Origin: Paraburkholderia phenazinium
Lineage (GTDB): Bacteria > Pseudomonadota > Gammaproteobacteria > Burkholderiales > Burkholderiaceae
Length of the DNA: 64,000 nt
Direction of reading: 5' to 3'
Assembly: GCF_900142845.1 (NCBI RefSeq)
Contig: NZ_FSRU01000001.1
Location: forward strand, 3,472,001 to 3,536,000
Positions 54,821-62,356 of this stretch are shown here, in pieces. Below the pieces are notes generated by a model. That model ran no database searches. It saw only the letters and a program-made list of their open reading frames with translations, and was not told where the DNA came from. The translations under genes and the position numbers were made by a program. Numbering within the stretch: the first letter of the stretch is position 1; each line of letters begins with the position of its first letter.

Positions 54821-55843
54821 ATGAAATTCGGTATCTTCGACCAAAACGACCGTAATGGCCTACCTATTCATAAGCAGTACGAAGATAGGTTAGGAATCAT
54901 CGAGCTTTACGACAGGCTCGGCTTCCATTGCTATCACATGTCGGAACACCATGCGACCACGCTGAGCGCCTGTCCGTCGCAAAGCGTATTTCTTGCCGCG
55001 GCCGCGCAGCGCACCGAGAAACTGCGCCTGTCGCCACTCGTCTACATTCTGCCGATCCACCATCCCGTCCGTCTGGCAGAAGAAATCTGCATGCTCGACA
55101 ATCTCAGCGGCGGCCGCCTCGAGTATGGCGTGGGGCGAGGCGCCTCACCCCATGAAATCGAGGCGCTCGGCATCGATCCGGCCACCGCTCAGGCCCGATA
55201 CATCGAGTCGTATGAAATCATCAAGCGGTATCTGAACTCGGAAACCCTCACGTATAACGGCACGTTCTGGCAATTCAACAACATGCCGATCGAACTCAAG
55301 CCGTTGCAGACGCCGCCTCCGACGTGGTACGCGCTGGCATCGCCGGAGTCGACGGTGTGGCCCGCCCAGGAGAAGATGAATATCGTGTGCGGCGGCCCGG
55401 TCCAGCGGGTCAGAGCCATCACCGATCGATACCGCGAAGAATTCGCCACACGGCATCCGTCCGCTGCGGAGCCGCTCATCGGCGTGAATCGCTATATCGT
55501 TGTCGCGGAGACGGATCAGGAGGCCATGAAAATCGCCTCGCGGGCATGGTCGGTCTTCTATCCGAACTTTTTCAAGCTCTGGAAGAAGCACGGAACGGAG
55601 CCCGTCAATGCAAAGCTTCCGCCGACATTCGAGCCGCTCGTGGAATCTGGCCTCGCCGTAGTAGGGCGACCGGAAACCGTGCGTGAAAAACTGCTGGAGC
55701 AGGCGCACGCCGGGGCGTTCAACTACCTCATCGGAACCTTCATGTTTGGCGACATGTCCGTCTCCGAGGCCAGGACATCTATCGGCCTGTTTCATGAGTC
55801 CGTCATGCCTGCATTCAGCGAGTCGCAACAGGTGCTGTCATGA
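54821..55843 (+). CDS. LLM class flavin-dependent monooxygenase (luciferase-like)
   Basis: A 340-residue TIM-barrel flavin-dependent oxygenase that uses free reduced flavin. N-terminal MKFGIFDQNDR and the HMSEHHATTLS segment are bacterial luciferase-like; PLVYILPIHHPVRLAEEICM and GGRLEYGVGRGASPHE are further family motifs. The gene overlaps the flavin reductase by ATGA, so the two make a two-component monooxygenase. Chemistry could be Baeyer-Villiger insertion, dealkylation or epoxidation; an alpha/beta hydrolase two genes on would open an ester or lactone product. No close family member with known substrate is recognised. Confidence 0.9.
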   Translation: MKFGIFDQNDRNGLPIHKQYEDRLGIIELYDRLGFHCYHMSEHHATTLSACPSQSVFLAAAAQRTEKLRLSPLVYILPIHHPVRLAEEICMLDNLSGGRLEYGVGRGASPHEIEALGIDPATAQARYIESYEIIKRYLNSETLTYNGTFWQFNNMPIELKPLQTPPPTWYALASPESTVWPAQEKMNIVCGGPVQRVRAITDRYREEFATRHPSAAEPLIGVNRYIVVAETDQEAMKIASRAWSVFYPNFFKLWKKHGTEPVNAKLPPTFEPLVESGLAVVGRPETVREKLLEQAHAGAFNYLIGTFMFGDMSVSEARTSIGLFHESVMPAFSESQQVLS

Positions 55844-56949
55844 CAGCAAGCACGTCGTTAGACCCCGAACGTCCGGCCACCACCACGTTCGACAAACGTC
55901 AGCTAAGAGACGTGCTCGGGTCCTTTGTCACCGGCGTCACCGTGATCACCACGCGCGACGCCGAAGGGAAAATGCACGGGCTCACCGCCAATTCGTTTTC
56001 CTCGGTCTCGCTGGATCCGCCGCTGGTCTTATGGAGTCAGGCGACCTCTGCGGGAAGCCATTCGGCGTTCAGGGATGCCGGGAGATTCACCATCAACATC
56101 CTGGCTGAGCACCAACACGGCCTCGCCAATCACTTTGCGAACCGGTCGCCGGACAAATTCTCCGGTATCGACTATGACCTTGGCGTCGACGGCTTGCCGC
56201 TGCTGCGCGATTGCAGCGCGTGGCTGGAGTGCAAGGTGGTCGCCTGCTACCCGGGCGGCGATCATGCGATTTTTGTCGGCTCGGTGGATTGCATTCGCCA
56301 GAGCACGCGGCGACCGCTGGTATTCGGCGGCGGCCAATATCTGGTCGCCGACCCGCACGACCTCGGCCTCGCGCCGCGCGGAACGAAGGGTGCGATGAAA
56401 TCGCAGCCCCATGCCGTCCGTCTCGCGAGCCGCGCCATGTTGCGGCTCGCCCGTACGCTGGATCAAACGCTTGCACTGGTGGCGTGGGGCAATCACGGGC
56501 CTACGGTAATCGCGTGGCAAGCCGCCACCACACCCGTGGCCGCCGATCTGCCGCTGGGGCTGGTGCTGCCGGTGACGTCCTCCGCTTCGGGTTTGGCCCT
56601 CGCGGCGTTCCTGCCGCCCGAAGCGGTCGATCGGTTTGTGGCGGCGGAACTGCGCGACAACGCGCGACAACCGTCTGGCGAATTGCCCCTCAGCGTGGAA
56701 TCGCTCGCCCGCGTGCTTGAGTCCGTGCGAGCCTCGCATGTCGCGACAAGGCGCCCCGGGCCGTTCTATGACGACCGGGTGCTTGCCAACGCCATCAGCG
56801 TCCCCATTCTTTCGCCGAGCGGACTAGCGGTGCTGGCCCTGACGGCTATCGGCCCGGCAGAGCATTTCGATGCCGCAGTCGACGGTCCTTGTGCCGAAGC
56901 CCTTAGGGCTGCTGCACATGAGATCGCCGTTGCATTGAAAGAAGCGTGA
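55840..56949 (+). CDS. Flavin reductase fused to an IclR-type ligand-sensing domain
   Basis: A 369-residue two-domain protein. Residues about 18-180 form a flavin reductase (LGSFVTGVTVITTRDAEGKM, NSFSSVSLDPPLVLW, HAIFVGSVDCI) that supplies reduced flavin to the upstream monooxygenase. After a short linker, residues about 190-369 look like an IclR effector domain without its DNA-binding part (LALVAWGNHGPTVIAWQ, LGLVLPVTSSASGLALAAFL, ANAISVPILSPSGLAVLALT). Its pattern follows that of the IclR regulator encoded just beyond (AWTEDGPVS, GLIPLVTTAAGKLF). Known reductases with C-terminal sensor domains, such as the HPA hydroxylase C1 of Acinetobacter, speed up when substrate binds; the same gating is inferred here. 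Confidence 0.88.
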   Translation: MTASTSLDPERPATTTFDKRQLRDVLGSFVTGVTVITTRDAEGKMHGLTANSFSSVSLDPPLVLWSQATSAGSHSAFRDAGRFTINILAEHQHGLANHFANRSPDKFSGIDYDLGVDGLPLLRDCSAWLECKVVACYPGGDHAIFVGSVDCIRQSTRRPLVFGGGQYLVADPHDLGLAPRGTKGAMKSQPHAVRLASRAMLRLARTLDQTLALVAWGNHGPTVIAWQAATTPVAADLPLGLVLPVTSSASGLALAAFLPPEAVDRFVAAELRDNARQPSGELPLSVESLARVLESVRASHVATRRPGPFYDDRVLANAISVPILSPSGLAVLALTAIGPAEHFDAAVDGPCAEALRAAAHEIAVALKEA

Positions 56950-56950
56950 A

Positions 56951-57883
56951 GTGGCATTTCCCAAGATTAAGGCGATTGATATGCAGACCTACACTCCCAT
57001 CATGATCGAAACTGAAAGCCAACTTCTTGAAGCCTCGTTGCCTGCCGTCGAACACGTGCAATTGAGTCTCCCCACACTCGGGGACAAACGGATCCTCACC
57101 TACCGGGCCGCCGGCGATAAGCGTGCGCCAGCCATCGTGTTGCTGCATGGCATGGGTTCGAGCTCGGCGGGATATCGCGCGCAACTTGCCGCGCTGAGCG
57201 AGCACCACCGGGTGATTGCCTGGGACGCCCCTGGCTATGGGAAAAGCAGTCCCTTCGCGATCGGCGCTCCCGCGGCCACGGATTACGCAGATGCGCTCGC
57301 GAACCTGATGTCCGCGCTCGGCATAGTGCGTGCAACCGTCGTAGGCAGTTCATGGGGGAGCGTCATTGCCACTGCGTTCGCAGCGCGCTACCCGTCGGCT
57401 ACGCGCGCCCTCGTATTAAGTGCGCCCAACATCGCACGGGGACATCTGGCGGGTACGGACCGCTATGTGGCGCGCGAGGTTCTGATGCGAAGCGCAGCGG
57501 CGCAATCTACCGAGGCACGCGCCGCTGTGGTGAACGCTCTGCTCGCTCCGAACGCCGGCCCCCTGGTTCGTACGCTCGTATCCCGACTGAGAGACGCAGT
57601 GACCGCTACGGGTTGGCAACACGCCGTGGACATGCTCTTCTCCACGTACACGCCATCCGTCGTCCCTTCGATCCGGGCGCCTATCACGATCATTGCCGGC
57701 AGCCAGGACCGTCTCGCGCCCATTGACGAGCATGCCCGGCCGATTCACGAGGCCGCTCACGATTCGACACTCCACGTGCTCGATGCGATCGGCCACATGC
57801 CGAAGCTTGAAGCGCCTGGCGCATTCAACTCCATCGTGCTGGAGGCTGCCGCCGCCGGGACAGATGACGCGCACCGGCATTGA
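56951..57883 (+). CDS. Alpha/beta hydrolase
   Basis: A hydrolase of up to 310 residues. The oxyanion motif is IVLLHGMGSSSAGYRAQL, the nucleophile Ser lies in VVGSSWGSVIATAFA, the Asp in IAGSQDRLAPIDEH and the His in AIGHMPKLEAPGAF, a full triad like that of meta-cleavage-product hydrolases and lactonases. Two starts are possible: GTG at 56951, one base after the reductase stop, or ATG at 56981 with AAGG ten bases upstream. It closes the operon, converging on the IclR gene (11-bp gap), and may hydrolyse the ester or lactone made by the monooxygenase. Confidence 0.88.
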   Translation: MAFPKIKAIDMQTYTPIMIETESQLLEASLPAVEHVQLSLPTLGDKRILTYRAAGDKRAPAIVLLHGMGSSSAGYRAQLAALSEHHRVIAWDAPGYGKSSPFAIGAPAATDYADALANLMSALGIVRATVVGSSWGSVIATAFAARYPSATRALVLSAPNIARGHLAGTDRYVAREVLMRSAAAQSTEARAAVVNALLAPNAGPLVRTLVSRLRDAVTATGWQHAVDMLFSTYTPSVVPSIRAPITIIAGSQDRLAPIDEHARPIHEAAHDSTLHVLDAIGHMPKLEAPGAFNSIVLEAAAAGTDDAHRH

Positions 57884-57894
57884 GCGCCCCTTTT

Positions 57895-58671
57895 CTATCC
57901 AATCTTGAGGGGGACCTTTCCGCCGAGGGCCACCGTCGCTCGAACCGCGCTATCGAGGAGCGCCCTGACCGCTTGACCTTCAACTTCCGTGTTCAACGTT
58001 GCGGGCGATCCGATGAGACTGATGGCAAACCGGACATCGCCATCTCTGTCCCAGACAGGGGCCGCGACAGACACGTAACCCATGTCGCCGCGATGAACCG
58101 TTGTGAAGCCACAGTTGCGCAATTCACCGATCGCCTCTTCCCGCAAGGACGCTGGACTCCATTCCTGTCCTGCAGACAGTTCGCGACTGATGAGCGCCTC
58201 GGTTCGAGCAGCCTGCAGACAGGCAATAAACAGCTTTCCCGCCGCCGTCGTGACCAGTGGAATCAGGCCTGTTCTCAGCTCGAGGATACTGCGCGTCTGC
58301 CCCTCCTGCTTGAAGAGACTGACCGGCCCATCTTCGGTCCATGCGGTGACGGCTGCGCCGCTCAGAGTCGCCTCACGCAAGGCGATCACCTCCCGCCGCA
58401 CGATATCGAATCCGTCCAGCTGGTTGATCGCGCTCATACCCAAGGCAAGCGATGCAGGCCCGAGCTTGTAGCACCCCGGTTTTTCGTCCGGCGACACCAG
58501 CCCGGTCCGCACCAGACTAATCATGTAGTTGCTTGTCGCGCTTGGAGACAGTTCGGAGAGCGCAGCGATTTCCTTGAGAGGAAGCGCTCGCACACTCGTT
58601 TGCAACGCCGAAAGAATCCGGAACGCAATCTCGACAGATTGAATGCCACGCCTCGCAGTCACATTGGTCAT
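57895..58671 (-). CDS. IclR family transcriptional regulator
   Basis: A 258-residue IclR regulator: winged helix at about residues 8-70 (GIQSVEIAFRILSALQT, LPLKEIAALSELSPSATSNY), then the effector domain (AVTAWTEDGPVSLFKQ, GLIPLVTTAAGKLFIACL, GYVSVAAPVWDRDG). It is convergent with the monooxygenase operon and divergent from a porin gene. The shared motif in front of both the operon and the porin is its most likely target. It resembles the second half of the flavin reductase, so both may see the same ligand. Confidence 0.92.
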   Translation of the reverse strand: MTNVTARRGIQSVEIAFRILSALQTSVRALPLKEIAALSELSPSATSNYMISLVRTGLVSPDEKPGCYKLGPASLALGMSAINQLDGFDIVRREVIALREATLSGAAVTAWTEDGPVSLFKQEGQTRSILELRTGLIPLVTTAAGKLFIACLQAARTEALISRELSAGQEWSPASLREEAIGELRNCGFTTVHRGDMGYVSVAAPVWDRDGDVRFAISLIGSPATLNTEVEGQAVRALLDSAVRATVALGGKVPLKIG

Positions 58672-58763
58672 GTCTGGGCCATATGGAAATCACAGAAAGT
58701 CACCGTCCCGGGTTTTCACGGACGGTCCTCATGTTGACACGTCTAGGAGGGGCCCCCTATAGT

Positions 58764-58800
58764 GTTCAACATAGATTATGTCATTCATTATTGTTGAACG
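58764..58800. promoter_or_regulatory. Candidate IclR operator, copy B, in the regulator-porin intergenic region
   Basis: GTCATTCATTATTGTTGAAC at 58781-58800 repeats the motif of 51787. An inverted GTTCAACA at 58765-58772 pairs with TGTTGAAC at 58793-58800. The site lies about 95 bp upstream of the regulator start and 160 bp before the porin start. Confidence 0.55.
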
Positions 58801-58960
58801 CAACACCGGCAGACCTGAAGGAGACTGGGGACAAGCGGACAGTCGCAGCAAATGTCTGAGTTTTTACCGCCCCATATTATTAGTACTACCAATCTTTTTA
58901 CTCTTCATTCAATTCATAAGAACTTCTTCGGAAGAGTCACAACCGTATCGGAGTCGAGGC

Positions 58961-60052
58961 ATGGCTATTTTTGGACGTACAGTGGCAGGCACAATCGTCG
59001 CACTTGCGGTGACCAGTCACGCCCACGCGCAATCCAGCGTGACCTTATATGGCATTGCGGACACCGCCATACAGTACATTAGCAACGTCGGAGGACACGC
59101 GCTGTTTCAGGAGGGCAATACGCATGCACCCGACATCTTCGGCATCAAGGGCGTGGAGGATCTGGGCGGCGGTCTGCGCACCGTCTTCGATCTTCAGAAC
59201 GAGTACCTGCTCAACAATGGCCAGGCACTGGTTCCCGGGACGTTGTTCAACAGAAAGTCGTATGTCGGCTTGCAATCTGACACCTACGGTACGTTGACGC
59301 TCGGTCACCAGCCCAGCTTCATGTATGACGTACTGTCCAGCTATCAAACGCCCTTCGTCCTCGGCAACATCCTCTCGCTCCACGAGGGCAATCTGGATGA
59401 GATCGCCAACTTCTTCCAGTTCAACAATGCGGTGAAATATGTCAGCCCGACCTTTGGCGGATTCTCCTCAGGAGCGGAATTTGCATTTGGAAATGTGGCC
59501 GGCAATTTCAGCGAGAGCAGGGACTACTCCTTCTTTGTCCAGTACAAGAGCGGTCCTCTGAGTCTGGCCGCCGCGTATGCGAACGAGAACAACCGCTTTC
59601 TGGAACTATCCAGCTTTATCGGTCTTCCATCGCTGTTCGGGACGCAGCTTCCTCAGGCCGAAGGCGTGGTGGCCGACAAGCTCGTCAACTGGGGGCTCGG
59701 GGCGTCGTACCAGTTGAAGACTCTGCTGCTGCATGCAACGTTTACGCAGTCGCGCATCACTCTTTCAACGGGCCAGGGCAACGCCAACACGGTCGACGCC
59801 GGGGCGAACTGGACCATCAGGCCCGACGACGTCATTGCGATCGGCGGATGGGTGGAAAATCTCGACGGTGGCAACTGGAAGACCCTTTCCCTCTCGAACT
59901 CGTATCTCTTCTCGAAACGGACAACCGTCTACCAGCAGGTGACCTTCCAGCATGCCTCGGGCGCCCATGCGGTCGCCTCGCTGACAGGCGCAGGCGTAGC
60001 ATCAGGCAGGTCTACGACCGGCATCTCGGTGGGTATCCAGCATTACTTTTAG
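58961..60052 (+). CDS. Gram-negative porin (Burkholderiales trimeric type)
   Basis: A 363-residue outer-membrane porin. The signal peptide (MAIFGRTVAGTIVALAVTSH, cleavage after HAHA) is followed by QSSVTLYGIADTA. GIKGVEDLGGGLRTVFDLQN and GRKSYV-like NRKSYVGLQSDTYGTLTLG are the usual early strands. It ends in VGIQHYF with the C-terminal Phe. I start at the ATG at 58961; the in-frame extension to 58778 would translate the operator region. It probably admits the substrate of the monooxygenase operon, since both promoters share a motif. Confidence 0.92.
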   Translation: MAIFGRTVAGTIVALAVTSHAHAQSSVTLYGIADTAIQYISNVGGHALFQEGNTHAPDIFGIKGVEDLGGGLRTVFDLQNEYLLNNGQALVPGTLFNRKSYVGLQSDTYGTLTLGHQPSFMYDVLSSYQTPFVLGNILSLHEGNLDEIANFFQFNNAVKYVSPTFGGFSSGAEFAFGNVAGNFSESRDYSFFVQYKSGPLSLAAAYANENNRFLELSSFIGLPSLFGTQLPQAEGVVADKLVNWGLGASYQLKTLLLHATFTQSRITLSTGQGNANTVDAGANWTIRPDDVIAIGGWVENLDGGNWKTLSLSNSYLFSKRTTVYQQVTFQHASGAHAVASLTGAGVASGRSTTGISVGIQHYF

Positions 60053-60162
60053 GAATGCGATTTAACCGGCAATGAAGATGAACTTGATGACAAACGCCGG
60101 TCTGACGCGCCTACGCAACCTCGACGCCAAGGCGCCGTTGTCGCACAGGCCCGAGCACCGCC

Positions 60163-60945
60163 TTACTTCTGCTCGCCGGTCGCTTCGAGGATCAGGTTGG
60201 CGACCTCCACCGGATGCGACAGCAGCGACACGTGACTCGACTTGAGCTCGATCGTATGCGCGCCCATCCGGTTCGCCATGAAGCGCTCCAGATCGGGGTT
60301 GATGGTGCGATCATCAGTCGACACCGCATACCAGGTCGGCTTGTCGTGCCATGCGGCGACGGTCGTCTTCGCCATCGTGATCGGCTTGCCCATAGGCTGC
60401 TGGACCGCATAGTAGGCACGCGCTTCGACAGGCGGCAGATCGCCGGCAAAGTCGTTCACGAAGGCTTGCTCGGACAGCTTGCCATAGCCGTCGGCCGACC
60501 ACTGCAACCCCGCCGACGCAGGTGCGGCCGGGAATTTCTTCGTCAGCGCCGGATAATCCTCACCGGCGTCCGGCGCACGTGCGGCGATGTACACGAGACC
60601 GGCCACCTTCGGATCGTCGCCCGCCTGACTGATCACCATGCCGCCGTACGAGTGCGCGACCAGCAGCGTCGGGCCGTCCTGTTGCGCGAGCGCGCGCTTG
60701 ACCGCGTCGACGTCCGCGTCGAGCGAGGTGGTCGGATTCTGCACCGCCGTCACGTGCAGGCCCTTCGCCTGCAACAGCGGAATCACTTTCTCCCAGCTCG
60801 AACCGTCTGCAAACAGACCGTGAACCAGCACGACATTCCTGATCGGTGCGGATGGGGTAGCGGCGCTGCTCTGCGCGAATGACGTCGTGGCGCCCAGCAT
60901 CGTGGCGCAGGCCATGCCGGCAAGGACAAACGAACTCAACTTCAT
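60163..60945 (-). CDS. Exported alpha/beta hydrolase
   Basis: A 260-residue hydrolase with a signal peptide (MKLSSFVLAGMACATMLGAT, cleavage after SFAQ). The oxyanion motif is VVLVHGLFADGSSWEKVI, the nucleophile is in LLVAHSYGGMVIS, the acid in VSTDDRTINP and the His in KSSHVSLLSHP. It belongs to the salicylate-esterase/MenH-like group common in Burkholderia. GGAGAAG precedes the ATG at 60945. It stands alone between the porin and the GNAT gene; periplasmic ester cleavage is the likely role. Confidence 0.9.
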   Translation of the reverse strand: MKLSSFVLAGMACATMLGATTSFAQSSAATPSAPIRNVVLVHGLFADGSSWEKVIPLLQAKGLHVTAVQNPTTSLDADVDAVKRALAQQDGPTLLVAHSYGGMVISQAGDDPKVAGLVYIAARAPDAGEDYPALTKKFPAAPASAGLQWSADGYGKLSEQAFVNDFAGDLPPVEARAYYAVQQPMGKPITMAKTTVAAWHDKPTWYAVSTDDRTINPDLERFMANRMGAHTIELKSSHVSLLSHPVEVANLILEATGEQK

Positions 60946-61094
60946 GAGACTTCTCCGAAATAGGTGTGGGACGTACTCAGTGGCAAACACCGCCTTCGGG
61001 CAAACATTCCGTGCGCCGCAAAAAAATTTCGGCGTCGACAATCCGCGGGCTCTAAATCAGTTAGATTGTTGAAGTCGCAACCTTATCCGCCGAA

Positions 61095-61667
61095 ATGACT
61101 TCAGTTCTTTGCAGCAACACGTTCTATCGTTCCGTGTCGCTAGAGACCGACCGCCTGACCCTGACTCCGCCAACCCTCGATGACTTCGAGGCAATGTATT
61201 CGATGTGGTCGGACAGGGACGTCGTAGCCCAGGTGATCGACGCTCCACTCACCGAGGAAGAAGTTTGGGCACGCTTGCACCGGATCGTAGGGCACTGGGC
61301 GCTGCTGGGATTCGGACATTGGATTGTCCGGGAAAGGCACAGCAGGAAATTCGCAGGCGAGCTTGGACTCTTTCGCTTCAAACGAACGCTGACCCCTGAC
61401 TTCGATCAGGCGCACGAAATCGGCTGGATGTTTGCTAAAGAGTCGCAAGGCTTAGGTTATGCCACTGAAGCGGCGACCGCGGCGTTGAAGTGGCTGGAAA
61501 CTGAGTCTCAAGGCAAAGCAACGGTGTGCATCATCGCACCGGACAACCTCGCCTCGCTGGCCCTGGCAAAGAAGCTCTCGTATGAAATCGCGGACGAGGT
61601 CATCTATCGAGGCAAGGCGATGCTGGTCCTGCGGCGCGATGCCGATTCGCCCGGACTCACGCGCTAG
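61095..61667 (+). CDS. GNAT family N-acetyltransferase (RimJ/RimL type)
   Basis: A 190-residue acetyltransferase. SLETDRLTLTPPTLDDFEAM is the RimJ/RimL-type opening, GHWIVRERHSRKFAGELG the strand beta-4 region, and EIGWMFAKESQGLGYATEAA holds the acetyl-CoA pyrophosphate loop (Q/R-x-x-G-x-A). CIIAPDNLASLALAKKLSYE closes the fold. These enzymes acetylate protein N-termini or small amines and antibiotics; target unknown. No operon partner. Confidence 0.9.
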   Translation: MTSVLCSNTFYRSVSLETDRLTLTPPTLDDFEAMYSMWSDRDVVAQVIDAPLTEEEVWARLHRIVGHWALLGFGHWIVRERHSRKFAGELGLFRFKRTLTPDFDQAHEIGWMFAKESQGLGYATEAATAALKWLETESQGKATVCIIAPDNLASLALAKKLSYEIADEVIYRGKAMLVLRRDADSPGLTR

Positions 61668-61992
61668 CGTTGAACATCGCACGCAGCCGCTGCATACGAA
61701 ACTGTTCCCTTGCCACCAGCCGCTCGCCGCGACCACCAACGGCCTTTAGCCCAAAGTAAGGCACCGTAATCGCCGGGCGGCCCTTTATCTTTCGGCAACT
61801 TTCATCGAGGTTGTCTTTAGCGGAGCGATTCTCCACACTCCACTCAAACGTATCTAATTGTAACTGAGTGTTTCTAACCGTAAATCCCCGCGAGCCGGAA
61901 CGGTGCGTCCGCTGTACGCGCACGAGCTCTCAGCAAGCCAGGCAATAACGGCAGGAAACACGGCGGATCGTTCACCGAGGGAGTAGAAAATC
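61668..61992. other. Intergenic upstream of flhD
   Basis: About 325 bp. A minus-strand frame (61923-61657) overlaps the end of the GNAT gene by 11 bp and has no recognised family, so it is not called. The AT-richer part at 61835-61880 may hold the promoter of the flhD-like gene. Confidence 0.4.
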
Positions 61993-62310
61993 ATGAACGA
62001 CGGCGAAACGCTGGGTTTCATCAGGGAAGTCAATCTGTCCTACATCATGCTGGCGCAGCGCCTGCTTCGCGAGGACAGGCTGATCGGCATGTTCCGGTTG
62101 GGGCTGTCCGCGCAGAGCGCCGAGCTTCTCGCGACGCTCACTCTGGCGCAAGTCGTCAAGCTCGCTGCGTCCGACCAGTTGCTGTGCCAGTCCCGCCTGA
62201 ACGACCACACCATCCTGAACACCTTGACGCAGTCCGGTGGGCACGTGGATGTCACGCCTGCGCATACGGCCATCCTGCTCGCCAGCCAGAAGGCCGAACA
62301 TTTCGTCTAA
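61993..62310 (+). CDS. flhD: Orphan FlhD-family transcriptional regulator
   Basis: A 105-residue FlhD homologue. FIREVNLSYIMLAQRLLRED, MFRLGLSAQSAELLATLTLA, QVVKLAASDQLLCQSRL and the ending TPAHTAILLAS align by eye with E. coli FlhD over its whole length, including the conserved Cys of the inter-subunit disulfide (LVCHFR there, LLCQSR here). FlhD works as a ring with FlhC on flagellar class II promoters, but no flhC follows. The next gene, 46 bp on, encodes a degenerate EAL-HDOD protein. GGGAG precedes the ATG. Burkholderia genomes often carry such extra FlhD copies. Confidence 0.88.
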   Translation: MNDGETLGFIREVNLSYIMLAQRLLREDRLIGMFRLGLSAQSAELLATLTLAQVVKLAASDQLLCQSRLNDHTILNTLTQSGGHVDVTPAHTAILLASQKAEHFV

Positions 62311-62356
62311 GGAGGATTCCTTAGCGACGCCAGGAAGTCCCATCACCGCTAACCGC

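Noticed and set aside
61657..61923. An 88-codon minus-strand frame before flhD
   Set aside because: Overlaps the GNAT 3' end, no convincing ribosome site and no recognised family.
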